Part shown: positions 1 through 10,639 of the stretch, piece after piece
Numbering within the stretch: position 1 is the stretch's first letter
How the letters are laid out: the number at the start of each line of letters is the position of its first letter
DNA from: Argentina anserina
Taxonomy: Eukaryota > Streptophyta > Magnoliopsida > Rosales > Rosaceae
Reading direction: 5' to 3'
Assembly: GCF_933775445.1 (NCBI RefSeq)
Contig: NW_026089475.1
Span: 167,064-231,063 of the forward strand
DNA length: 64,000 nucleotides
The notes under the pieces: generated by a model
Told to the model about the DNA's origin: nothing
Seen by the model: only the letters and a program-made list of their open reading frames with translations
Databases searched by the model: none
Position numbers and translations under genes: made by a program

Positions 1-3000
1 CAAAAGCCATACAGAAAGATACTTAAACGAGAAATGAAAAGATACACAATTGGAATAGTAAAGATACGCAAACGATGTAAAGATACACAATTGGAATAGT
101 AAAGATACGCAAACGATGTAAAGATACTCAGTTTGAAAGAAACACACTCCCACACTTGCAAAACTCTCAAATTCAATAGAAACTCGCATCAGAAGCCTTA
201 CAGAAAGATACTAAAACGAGAAATGAAAAGATACACAATTGGAATAGTAAAGATACGCAAACGATGTAAAGATACACAATTGGAATAGTAAAGATACGCA
301 AACGATGTAAAGATACTCAGTTTGAAAGAAACACACTCCCACACTTGCAAAACTCTCAAATTCAATAGAAACTCGCATCAGAAAGCCTTACAGAAAGATA
401 CTCAAACGTGAAATGAAAAGATACACAATTGGAATAGTAAAGATACGCAAACGATGTAAAGATACTCAGTTTGAAAGAAACACACTCCCACACTTGCAAA
501 ACTCTCAAATTCAATAGAAACTCGCATCAGAAAGCCTTACAGAAAGATACTCAAATGAGAAATGAAAAGATACACAATTGGAATAGTAAAGATACGCAAA
601 CGATGTAAAGATACTCAGTTTGAAAGAAACACACTCCCACACTTGCAAAACTCTCAAATTCAATAGAAACTCGCATCAGAAAGCCTTACATAAAGATACT
701 CAAACGAGAATTGAAAAGATACACAATTGGAATAGTAAAGATACGCAAACGATGTACTGATACTCAGTTTGAAAGAAACACACTCCCACACTTGCAAAAC
801 TCTCAAATTCAATAGAAACTCGCATCAGAAAGCCTTACAGAAAGATACTCAAACGAGAAATGAAAAGATACAAAATTGGAATAGTAAAGATACGCAAACG
901 ATGTAAAGATACTCAGTTTGAAAGAAACACACTCCCACACTTGCAAAACTCTCAAATTCAATAGAAACTCGCATCAGAAAGCCTTACAGAAAGATACTCA
1001 AATGAGAAATGAAAAGATACACAATTGGAATAGTAAAGATACGCAAACGATGTAAAGATACTCAGTTTTAAAGAAACACACTCCCACACTTGCAAAACTC
1101 TCAAATTCAATAGAAACTCGCATCAGAAAGCCTAACAGAAAGATACTCAAACGAGAAATGAAAAGATACAAAATTGGAATAGTAAAGATACGCAAACGGT
1201 GTAAAGATACTCAGTTTGAAAGAAACACACTCCCACACTTGCAAAACTCTCAAATTCAATAGAAACTCGCATCAGAAAGCCTTACAGAAAGATACTCAAA
1301 CGAGAAATGTAAAGATACACAATTGGAATAGTAAAGATACGCAAACGATGTAAAGATAATCAGTTTGAAAGAAACACACTCCCACACTTGCAAAACTCTC
1401 AAATACAATACAAACTCGCATCAGAAGCCTTACAGAAAGATACTCAAACAAGAAATGAATTGATACACAATTGGAATAGTAAAGATACGCAAACGATGTA
1501 AAGATACACAATTGGAATAGTAAAGATACGCAAACAATGTAAAGATACTCAGTTTGAAAGAAACACACTCCCACACTTGCAAAACTCTCAAATTCAATAG
1601 AAACTCGCATCAGAAAGCCTTACAGAAAGATACTCAAACGAGAAATGAAAAGATACAAAATTGGAATAGTAAAGATACGCAAACGATGTAAAGATACTCA
1701 GTTTGAAAGAAACACACTCCCACACTTGCAAAACTCTCAAATTCAATAGAAACTCGCATCAGAAAGCCTTACAGAAAGATACTCAAATGAGAAATGAAAA
1801 GATACACAATTGGAATAGTAAAGATACGCAAACGATGTAAAGATACTCAGTTTTAAAGAAACACACTCCCACACTTGCAAAACTCTCAAATTCAATAGAA
1901 ACTCGCATCAGAAAGCCTAACAGAAAGATACTCAAACGAGAAATGAAAACATACAAAATTGGAATAGTAAAGATACGCAAACGATGTAAAGATACTCAGT
2001 TTGAAAGAAACACACTCCCACACTTGCAAAACTCTCAAATTCAATAGAAACTCGCATCAGAAAGCCTTACATAAAGATATTCAAACGAGAAATGAAAAGA
2101 TACACAATTGGAATAGTAAAGATACGCAAACGATGTAAAGATACACAATTGGAATAGTAAAGATACGCAAACGATGTAAAGATACTCAGTTTGAAAGAAA
2201 CACACTCCCACACTTGCAAAACTCTCAAATTCAATAGAACTCGCATCAAAAGCCATACAGAAAGATACTTAAACGAGAAATGAAAAGATACACAATTGGA
2301 ATAGTAAAGATACGCAAACGATGTAAAGATACACAATTGGAATAGTAAAGATACGCAAACGATGTAAAGATACTCAGTTTGAAAGAAACACACTCCCACA
2401 CTTGCAAAACTCTCAAATTCAATAGAAACTCGCATCAGAAGCCTTACAGAAAGATACTAAAACGAGAAATGAAAAGATACACAATTGGAATAGTAAAGAT
2501 ACGCAAACGATGTAAAGATACACAATTGGAATAGTAAAGATACGCAAACGATGTAAAGATACTCAGTTTGAAAGAAACACACTCCCACACTTGCAAAACT
2601 CTCAAATTCAATAGAAACTCGCATCAGAAAGCCTTACAGAAAGATACTCAAACGTGAAATGAAAAGATACACAATTGGAATAGTAAAGATACGCAAACGA
2701 TGTAAAGATACTCAGTTTGAAAGAAACACACTCCCACACTTGCAAAACTCTCAAATTCAATAGAAACTCGCATCAGAAAGCCTTACAGAAAGATACTCAA
2801 ATGAGAAATGAAAAGATACACAATTGGAATAGTAAAGATACGCAAACGATGTAAAGATACTCAGTTTGAAAGAAACACACTCCCACACTTGCAAAACTCT
2901 CAAATTCAATAAAAACTCGCATCAGAAAGCCTTACATAAAGATACTCAAACGAGAATTGAAAAGATACACAATTGGAATAGTAAAGATACGCAAACGATG

Positions 3001-4316
3001 TAATGATACTCAGTTTGAAAGAAACACACTCCCACACTTGCAAAACTCTCAAATTCAATAGAAACTCGCATCAGAAAGCCTTACAGAAAGATACTCAAAC
3101 GAGAAATGAAAAGATACAAAATTGGAATAGTAAAGATACGCAAACGATGTAAAGATACTCAGTTTGAAAGAAACACACTCCCACACTTGCAAAACTCTCA
3201 AATTCAATAGAAACTCGCATCAGAAAGCCTTACAGAAAGATACTCAAATGAGAAATGAAAAGATACACAATTGGAATAGTAAAGATACGCAAACGATGTA
3301 AAGATACTCAGTTTTAAAGAAACACACTCCCACACTTGCAAAACTCTCAAATTCAATAGAAACTCGCATCAGAAAGCCTAACAGAAAGATACTCAAACGA
3401 GAAATGAAAAGATACAAAATTGGAATAGTAAAGATACGCAAACGGTGTAAAGATACTCAGTTTGAAAGAAACACACTCCCACACTTGCAAAACTCTCAAA
3501 TTCAATAGAAACTTGCATCAGAAAGCCTTACAGAAAGATACTCAAATGAGAAATGTAAAGATACACAATTGGAATAGTAAAGATACGCAAACGATGTAAA
3601 GATAATCAGTTTGAAAGAAACACACTCCCACACTTGCAAAACTCTCAAATACAATACAAACTCGCATCAGAAGCCTTACAGAAAGATACTCAAACAAGAA
3701 ATGAATTGATACACAATTGGAATAGTAAAGATACGCAAACGATGTAAAGATACACAATTGGAATAGTAAAGATACGCAAACAATGTAAAGATACTCAGTT
3801 TGAAAGAAACACACTCCCACACTTGCAAAACTCTCAAATTCAATAGAAACTCGCATCAGAAAGCCTTACAGAAAGATACTCAAACGTGAAATGAAAAGAT
3901 ACAAAATTGGAATAGTAAAGATACGCAAACGATGTAAAGATACTCAGTTTGAAAGAAACACACTCCCACACTTGCAAAACTCTCAAATTCAATAGAAACT
4001 CGCATCAGAAAGCCTTACAGAAAGATACTCAAATGAGAAATGAAAAGATACACAATTGGAATAGTAAAGATACGCAAACGATGTAAAGATACTCAGTTTT
4101 AAAGAAACACACTCCCACACTTGCAAAACTCTCAAATTCAATAGAAACTCGCATCAGAAAGCCTAACAGAAAGATACTCAAACGAGAAATGAAAACATAC
4201 AAAATTGGAATAGTAAAGATACGCAAACGATGTAAAGATACTCAGTTTGAAAGAAACACACTCCCACACTTGCAAAACTCTCAAATTCAATAGAAACTCG
4301 CATCAGAAAGCCTTAC
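1..4316. repeat. 2,246-bp higher-order repeat, two copies
   Basis: The block 1-2070 recurs at 2247-4316 with the same order of one- and two-module units and the same diagnostic variants (for example GTTTTAAAG at about 1053 and 3299, and GAATTGATACAC at about 1456 and 3702). Only scattered substitutions separate the copies, for instance AACGAGAAATG at 1299 against AATGAGAAATG at 3545. Nested inside is a shorter 785-bp repeat: 998-1782 resembles 1783 onward, and 3244-4028 resembles 4029-4813. After about 4317 the second copy switches register to the 785-bp repeat. Confidence 0.85.
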
Positions 4317-4971
4317 AGAAAGATACTCAAATGAGAAATGTAAAGATACACAATTGGAATAGTAAAGATACGCAAACGATGTAAAGATAATCAGTTTGAA
4401 AGAAACACACTCCCACACTTGCAAAACTCTCAAATACAATACAAACTCGCATCAGAAGCCTTACAGAAAGATACTCAAACAAGAAATGAATTGATACACA
4501 ATTGGAATAGTAAAGATACGCAAACGATGTAAAGATACACAATTGGAATAGTAAAGATACGCAAACAATGTAAAGATACTCAGTTTGAAAGAAACACACT
4601 CCCACACTTGCAAAACTCTCAAATACAATAGAAACTCGCATCAGAAAGCCTTACAGAAAGATACTCAAACGTGAAATGAAAAGATACACAATTGGAATAG
4701 TAAAGATACGCAAACGATGTAAAGATACTCAGTTTGAAAGAAACACACTCCCACACTTGCAAAACTCTCAAATTCAATAGAAACTCGCATCAGAAAGCCT
4801 TACAGAAAGATACTCAAACGAGAAATGAAAAGATACACAATTGGAATAGTAAAGATACGCAAACGATGTAAAGATACACAATTGGAATAGTAAAGATACG
4901 CAAACGATGTAAAGATACTCAGTTTGAAAGAAACACACTCCCACACTTGCAAAACTCTCAAATACAATAGA

Positions 4972-4976
4972 AACTC
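4972..4976. repeat. Target site duplication, left copy, element 1
   Basis: AACTC lies immediately before the TGATAG that starts the 5' LTR and is repeated at 17557-17561 immediately after the CTATCA that ends the 3' LTR. Joining the flanks through one copy gives the normal satellite string AGAAACTCGCATCAG. This identifies both ends of the element and shows it inserted into the satellite. Confidence 0.97.
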
Positions 4977-5554
4977 TGATAGGAGCACTTTGTGCTACGT
5001 TCTTAATATGTTTTTACCTCCATTTGTACTTTGCTTAACCCTTATTGTTGTAATATCGAGTCATTGAGTCACAATAGGAGTCTTGGATGGTTATGGATGT
5101 GTTTTTGTGCTTAAACGAGTTAAAAACGAAGAATTGGTCTAGAGTCCTAGTTTGAGTAGGAATCCTTATAGGACTAGGAAACCTAGTTGAATTTGGAGTC
5201 TTCATCTTTCTACGTTTTGGTCGCATTGGCGATATCTTGAGAGTCATGTTTGCATTAAGAATCCTTGTTAGACTAGGAAACGTACCATTCTGGAAAGTCC
5301 TACTTGAACTCAAACTCTTATTACGAAACTTTCCTAAATGAACTTCCTTGTTCTAGTAACTTACTTATTCTAGTAAGTTTCCTTTTTGCAAATTAGAAAC
5401 TTTCCTAATCTAGTCGAGCTCATCTATTACATGTGTCTTTTTAAGACAACTAATGTCTAGATTAGGACATGATTTTCGAATGGATTATCTCTTACTTATG
5501 TTTTCTTTTCTTATTTTCAGATTTAAGAGATAATTGCAAGGTAATTAAATGATT

Positions 5555-5865
5555 CAGCCGTGCAAGGTGGGAGATGAAGATAAGGCACGAATTGGAGAGG
5601 AGATAGGAGTCCATGCCGTGCATGACTCTTGAGAGAAAATAGAGATCAGCCGTGCCTATTCAAATCAGCCAAGGATAAGGAGTCATGCCGTGTATAGAAG
5701 AGTTATACAAGGGGAAGAGGTATTCAGCCGTGCCTTATCAATTCAGCAACTAAAAAGGAGCCCATGCCGTGCAGCCCATGAGAGAATCAAGGAGATAAGA
5801 GCTTGTTCTACAAGGAAAACAAGGAGAGCCATTCGATGCATTCATTGAGGAGAGATCACAGCCGT
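5555..5865 (+). promoter_or_regulatory. Cluster of seven GCCGTG motifs in U3
   Basis: Seven copies of CAGCCGTG or CATGCCGTG occur at about 5555, 5612, 5647, 5684, 5725, 5763 and 5858, all upstream of the TATA box, and again in the 3' LTR (16104-16414). Such spaced repeats in U3 are often enhancer elements; no binding factor can be named. In element 2 most equivalents read GCATGGC or are missing. Confidence 0.5.
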
Positions 5866-5918
5866 GTATTGATGGACCAAGCAGCCCGAAACCCTAGCAG
5901 CCTCTCCCTTGCTTCCTC

Positions 5919-5926
5919 TATATATA
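5919..5926 (+). promoter_or_regulatory. LTR TATA box, element 1
   Basis: TATATATA followed by G, preceded by a CT-rich stretch, in the middle of the LTR. It is the best core promoter candidate for the genomic RNA. The identical copy in the 3' LTR is at 16468-16475. Element 2 has a different but strong TATAAAAG at the equivalent place. Confidence 0.65.
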
Positions 5927-7010
5927 GCTCGGCCTCCCTTCAGAAAATGCATCTCCATTCTTCCACAAACACAGCCGAATTGCTGCCCAAACACATCCAG
6001 AAAATTCAAGCCACAAAATCTTCATCCATCACCACAAAACCGTGCTCATCTTCCTCCTCATCCAAATCCGAATCCATTCTTGCCGAATCCTAGAAGGTTT
6101 CTAAAGTGTGATTCATCCATGTCTTGTAATTTTTCTTTTGGTTTTCTGCAATTTTCGATTTCATTGTATGAATTCTTGGATGTGATTTTCGGTTTTATAT
6201 ATGAAGAACATAAATTCAGACTTCTTTGGTTTTATGTTTTGATTGTATGAATTCATTGAAATATGTATGTTTGACGTGTTAGATGATTATGGGCAGTAGG
6301 TTTCCGAATTGTTTTTAGGTTTTATTTCAATTAGTTCCTTGAACTTGTACATCTAAATCAATGCTTGAGGAAGCCAAGGCCATGGTTCTCCTAGGGTTGC
6401 GATTTAATTCACCAAAGTGTTCTTTGATTGAATATGCGCTTCGTGTTTCAATTATGGATACTTATATAGGGCTGTGATAGTTCTAGGAATTTGCATGCTT
6501 AATCAAGATGAGTGACGCCATGCTTGTGTAACATGTTTCCAATTCGACTTAATGTGCTTATGTGCTACTTTGTTGTTTAACTAGAACGCTTCGTTATGTT
6601 GAACTCTTGTTAGCATATATTTAGGATTGAACGCTTCGTTGATTCTAAATAACTAAGAAGTCTTAACGATTAGATGAACCGCTTCGGATTCTAATTAGAA
6701 TTGGAATTGAAATGGACTTAGAAAGAATCAAAATAAGCCGCTGCCTATATGTTGTTCTATGCGTGTCATACATGTTTCTTGAGTGAAATTCGTGTTTTGT
6801 TCATGTGATGAATGGTTGATCAATTGTATATAAGTAATTTAGGATTTAATTTAAGTTGTAGTTTTAGAATCCAACTCAAATCTCCCAATAACATGATAAG
6901 TGTTGAGGCCCTTTTGATTCCCCGGACTGAACGATCCCTGCTTATTCTATACTAACGATGATGTTTTACAGGGTATTTTATAGACGTTCTAACAAAACGC
7001 TCTATCATTT

Positions 7011-7028
7011 TGGCGCCGTTGCCGGGGA
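7011..7028 (+). other. Primer binding site, tRNA-Asp
   Basis: TGGCGCCGTTGCCGGGGA begins three bases after the 5' LTR. It is the exact complement of the 3' 18 bases (with CCA) of plant tRNA-Asp(GUC). Athila elements are known to use tRNA-Asp to prime minus-strand synthesis. An identical site is in element 2. Confidence 0.95.
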
Positions 7029-7161
7029 ATTGATTAATTCTCAATGCTTTGAAGTGTTAATCTTATGTTATATTGTGAATTATATAAGTGTATATTGGTT
7101 TATATGTTTCTGTGAATAGTGATCGGAAATTTGGTTCCTGTGAATAGTAAATCGAAGGATT

Positions 7162-7194
<33 letters not shown>

Positions 7195-8128
7195 AACACT
7201 TTGGGGCCAGTCTAACACACAAAGTTTGTGTGTGTGGAAAGTTTTTTTTTGTTATATTGTTGTAGTAGTATGCCTATAGGAAACTTATTACACATAGTAA
7301 TTTTTTTTTAGGGAAGCTAAATGTTTATTTATGCGAGGTTTATTGTAAGTTATAAGGTGAACGGAATAGGTAAAGTCCATTTTGTTAATACTAGCCTTAA
7401 CCCTCCATTTGTACCTTGCAAAGGTCACTTGGGGTTGAGGGCGGCTTTTATTAACACTTTGGGGCCAGTCTAACACACAAAGTTGTTCCGAGCTGAGTAA
7501 GGGGCTATGCTATTTTCATTACCCTGGTTCAAGGTTTACAAAATTGGATCTCAGAGGCCCATAGACTGACATACATCTCGGTGATGGAGTCGATTGGGAA
7601 AGCATCCTTTCGAGGTTGTGGCCCCCGTGGTGTCCAACAAATGAGTCCTGCCTTGTGACTATCTCTGATTCTAGCTATCAAGCCTTCTGAAACAAAGGAA
7701 TGAGTTTGTGTCTAGACGACGTACTTAGGCCGCACGTCCACCTCACTTTATAACTTAGAAGATAACGTTGTATAAATAGATGTATATAGTTTCAAAAGAA
7801 AATGATGTTCTAATTTTTAAGGTATATCGGATAAAGCAAGACCCTTACCTTGGGCTGTTTCAGTCCATTGCACAGTTAGCTCCTCTGCTCCACGTACCTT
7901 AAAAGTTAGGATTGTGTGTGAATAAAATCAATTAGACTTAGTTATACTCCTACACATGTAATTTTCGAAATATAGAAGAAAAGAAACAAAGAAAACGAAA
8001 TTTAACATAGATTTAAAGAAGAGTTACGTTTTTGTAATTAAAAGAAGGGAGAAGTTTATATTTACTTATACTTGTATTTCATATGTTGTAGAGATAATAA
8101 TATATACGTGTTCTTTTCAGGCTAATGA
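7029..8128 (+). other. Untranslated leader of element 1
   Basis: About 1.1 kb between the primer site and gag with no substantial frame. It holds an uninterrupted run of 30 A at 7163-7192, a repeat of about 34 bp (TTAACACTTTGGGGCCAG and following bases) at 7193-7226 and 7450-7484, and a 19-bp palindrome at 7215-7233. Its last bases include TTCTTTTCAG (8111-8120), which resembles a 3' splice site, then an out-of-frame ATG at 8125 that opens a 12-codon frame ending at 8163 and overlapping the gag start. Much of the leader is shared with element 2, up to about position 7960. Confidence 0.75.
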
Positions 8129-10630
8129 ATGTCCAAGATTACTGGTTGGTCCGAAGAGATTAGTGCTCGCCTGAAAAGAATTCAGCCTCCATCTCAGTTC
8201 GATAACGTATCCATTGAATCAGATTCATTTCACGAAGAGAAAGAGTTTGGGTCCATTTCGCCATTTCCAAGTGCAACGAGTTGTAGTGGGCTCAATCCTT
8301 TGTTCTTTGAGGATCCGGAGTTAGAATTGTTGACAAGCCCATTTCCATTAGCCCAGTTGAATTTCGATCTACCCGATCCAAAACTTGAAAATCAAGAAGA
8401 AGTAATGGCATCAATTAGAGAACAAAATGGTCAAGTTGAAGGAGCAGTTGGTGGGACAGCGCCCTCTAACATTGCATATCCTGTTCCACAAGAGGGCAAG
8501 ACTAATGATTTCGTTTTGAAGAGTGGGTTTCTACATCATTTACCCAAGTTTCATGGTCTTTCTGGTGAGGATCCTAATCAACATCTCACCTTGTTCCAAT
8601 TCAACTGTGAGACTATGTGCCCAAGAGGAGCAGACATTCAGATTGTGAAGATGCGAGCATTTCCCTACTCATTGGAGGACCGTGCTCAGAAATGGTTATT
8701 TGAGGTGCCAGCTGGTAGGATCACTTCTTGGACTACCATGGTGAACGAATTTCTATCCAAATACTTCCCATCTTCAAGAGTCACTCACATAAGGAAGCAG
8801 ATCACCGGTATCAAGCAAGGCCCCGATGAGTCGTTTTACAACTACTATGAGAGATTCAGGTCTCTTATAGCATCATGTCCAGCTCATGGCATTAGGGAAG
8901 GTCTACTCCTTCAATACTTTTATGAAGGCCTTCTACAAATGGAAAGGGAGTTCCTTGATTCAGCTGCTGGTGGATCGTTCTTGGACAAGAGCAATGTCAT
9001 GGCAAAAGATCTTTTGGAAAAGAGAGCAATGAACAACCAACAGTTTGGGACATCTGCAAGTGCTACAAGGCAGGTGCATGAGACTCACTCCAGTTCGAAC
9101 TCTGCTCTAGAGGACAAGGTCGACAAGTTGTCCAAGATGATGAGCCATTTCATGAAGTCTAGTGGAGCTCAAGTGTGTGGAATATGTACGGAGGGGCACC
9201 CTACTGATCAGTGTCCTCAAGTTGCTTCAAGTGGAGAGTATGAAGAAGTCAATGCCCTTGGTTATCAAGGAGGTCAGAGGTACAACCCATATTCAAATAC
9301 CTACAATCCTGGCCTACGTGATCATCCTAACTTTCGATGGTCCAACAATGAAAATGTACTAAGGCCACATCAGAATCAAATGCAATTTGGGCCTCGTCCG
9401 GGTGGTTTGTTTAGACCACAAGCTCCACTACTCAATTTACCACCTCCAAATGTGGCTGCTACTCCGAATTATGATGAGTTGTTGAAATCCTTAGCTGCTG
9501 GGCAAAGTCAGTTGAATACCGTTACTCAAACTTTGGTTGTGGGTCAACAAGCAAATAGCAAGGACATTGCGGAGCTGAAAACGCATATGGGCCAAGTAGT
9601 GGACTTCATGGGCCGATTTTCTGAGCAAGGGAAGCTGCCTAGTGGTGTCATACCCAACCCAAGAAATGAACAAGCCCAAGCTATCATAACAAGGAGTGGG
9701 CTTGAGCTAAAGGAGAGCCCAAATGTTGCAAAAAAGGCCCATACAGCCCATGACCATAAAAGTGACGAAATTCCTATGATGATGGACTTGGAGAAGGATC
9801 CAGCTACCTCCAAGAAGGAGATGGTGCCGCCCCATGAAGCACCCAAAGGTACAATTCCTAACTCAAGTGGTTTAGTTAAAACTAACCCTATTTCGTGTGT
9901 ACCTTTCCCTTCTAGGTTTGCAAAGAGCAAGAAGGACAAATCTGATGAGGAGGTATTGGAAGTCTTTAGGAAGGTGGAAGTTAACCTTCCTTTGTTGGAG
10001 TGCATCAAGCAAATCCCCAAGTATGCGAAATTTCTAAAGGAGCTTTGCACTTCAAGAAGGAAGACTAGGGAGGAGAAGGTAGTGAAGATGAATGAGACAG
10101 TTTCAGCTGTCATCCAAAGGAAGCTACCCCCTAAGATGAAGGACCCCGGAAGTTTCTCCGTCCCATGCAAAATTGGTAACACGTTATTTAACAATGTTAT
10201 GCTTGATCTAGGTGCTTCAATAAATGTTATGCCATATAATGTTTATCAATCACTAGGATTAGGACCTTTAAAGAATGATAACGTGATTATTCAATTAGCT
10301 GATCGATCTAACAAGTACCCTAAGGGGTATGTTGAGGATGTCCTTGTGCAGGTCAGTCACCTTATTTTCCCTGCAGATTTTTATGTGCTAGACATGGAGG
10401 TATCACCCTTGGAGACAACTCCACTGCTTTTGGGGAGACCGTTCATGAGAACTGCAAGGACATGCATCGATGTGGCCAATGGGAGTTTATCAATGGAATT
10501 TGATGGAGATGTTATCAGTTTCAATGTTTTTGAGGCTATGAAATACCCAGTTTCTGACCTTAACTCTTGCTTTGCTATTGATGTTGTTGAATCTATTGCA
10601 CAGGTTATGTCAGAAACGTTGGAAGCATAG
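8129..10630 (+). CDS. gag-pro: Gag-protease polyprotein of Athila-type retrotransposon
   Basis: An 833-codon frame. Residues about 150-270 carry the plant retrotransposon gag domain (for example AQKWLFEVP and SFYNYYERFRSL), which builds the virus-like particle. A zinc-knuckle-like C-x2-C-x3-H-x4-C lies at C350, C353, H357 and C362, one residue shorter than the usual retroviral spacing. The C-terminal part is an aspartic protease with the active site DLGAS at 693-697 and the flap/helix motif LLLGRPF near 766-772. The start is the first ATG of the frame, just after a splice-acceptor-like TTCTTTTCAG. The frame ends at UAG (10628-10630), followed at once by CAA UUA. Pol continues in the same frame, so Gag-protease is the default product and a Gag-Pol fusion would require readthrough. 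No internal frameshift is seen. Confidence 0.93.
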   Translation: MSKITGWSEEISARLKRIQPPSQFDNVSIESDSFHEEKEFGSISPFPSATSCSGLNPLFFEDPELELLTSPFPLAQLNFDLPDPKLENQEEVMASIREQNGQVEGAVGGTAPSNIAYPVPQEGKTNDFVLKSGFLHHLPKFHGLSGEDPNQHLTLFQFNCETMCPRGADIQIVKMRAFPYSLEDRAQKWLFEVPAGRITSWTTMVNEFLSKYFPSSRVTHIRKQITGIKQGPDESFYNYYERFRSLIASCPAHGIREGLLLQYFYEGLLQMEREFLDSAAGGSFLDKSNVMAKDLLEKRAMNNQQFGTSASATRQVHETHSSSNSALEDKVDKLSKMMSHFMKSSGAQVCGICTEGHPTDQCPQVASSGEYEEVNALGYQGGQRYNPYSNTYNPGLRDHPNFRWSNNENVLRPHQNQMQFGPRPGGLFRPQAPLLNLPPPNVAATPNYDELLKSLAAGQSQLNTVTQTLVVGQQANSKDIAELKTHMGQVVDFMGRFSEQGKLPSGVIPNPRNEQAQAIITRSGLELKESPNVAKKAHTAHDHKSDEIPMMMDLEKDPATSKKEMVPPHEAPKGTIPNSSGLVKTNPISCVPFPSRFAKSKKDKSDEEVLEVFRKVEVNLPLLECIKQIPKYAKFLKELCTSRRKTREEKVVKMNETVSAVIQRKLPPKMKDPGSFSVPCKIGNTLFNNVMLDLGASINVMPYNVYQSLGLGPLKNDNVIIQLADRSNKYPKGYVEDVLVQVSHLIFPADFYVLDMEVSPLETTPLLLGRPFMRTARTCIDVANGSLSMEFDGDVISFNVFEAMKYPVSDLNSCFAIDVVESIAQVMSETLEA

Positions 10631-10636
10631 CAATTA
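10628..10636 (+). promoter_or_regulatory. Candidate stop-codon readthrough site between protease and RT
   Basis: UAG CAA UUA fits the UAG-CARYYA consensus known from tobamovirus readthrough. Upstream and downstream frames are the same (the UAG is followed by three sense codons, then ATG at 10640), so suppression would give a continuous Gag-Pol of about 1,866 residues. The alternative is that UAG is a recent one-base change of CAG and the context is fortuitous. Confidence 0.6.
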
Positions 10637-10639
10637 GCT

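Larger units (their letters stand above)
1..4976. repeat. Satellite array, left block
   Basis: This is a head-to-tail tandem array that begins before the window and is cut at its right end by element 1. Each unit has a fairly constant part (TCAGTTTGAAAG, CTCCCACACTTGC, AGAAACTCGCATCAG, AACGAGAAATG) and a variable number of a 41-bp module starting GATACACAATTGG. With one module the unit is about 149 bp and with two about 190 bp; both types are mixed here. A 1-bp indel (CAGAAGCC versus CAGAAAGCC) shifts each length by one. No gene is seen. The last unit is broken at AGAAACTC, exactly where the target duplication of element 1 lies. Confidence 0.97.
4977..7007 (+). repeat. 5' LTR of element 1
   Basis: A 2,031-bp LTR that starts TGATAGGAGC and ends CGCTCTATCA, with short inverted ends TGATAG/CTATCA. 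It matches 15526-17556 at a fixed offset of 10,549 bp. It contains a TATATATAG box at 5919-5927, a cluster of GCCGTG motifs upstream of it, and an 8-bp stem inverted repeat at 5358-5379 (AACTTACT/AGTAAGTT) that is also kept in element 2. Transcription should start a few tens of bases after the TATA box, placing U3 before about 5950 and R-U5 after it. Short reading frames inside (for example ending at 6093) are not supported as genes. Confidence 0.96.

Noticed and set aside
1..4976. CRISPR-like array
   Set aside because: Repeats are contiguous satellite units without unique spacers, in plant-type sequence.
5803..6250. Short frames in the LTRs, including one whose end is similar in both elements
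   Set aside because: They lie across or just after the TATA box, where transcription would begin, and LTR DNA similarity explains the shared residues. No domain recognised.
9544..10194. Minus-strand frames inside gag-protease and pol
   Set aside because: Shadows of strongly supported coding frames on the plus strand; no domains.
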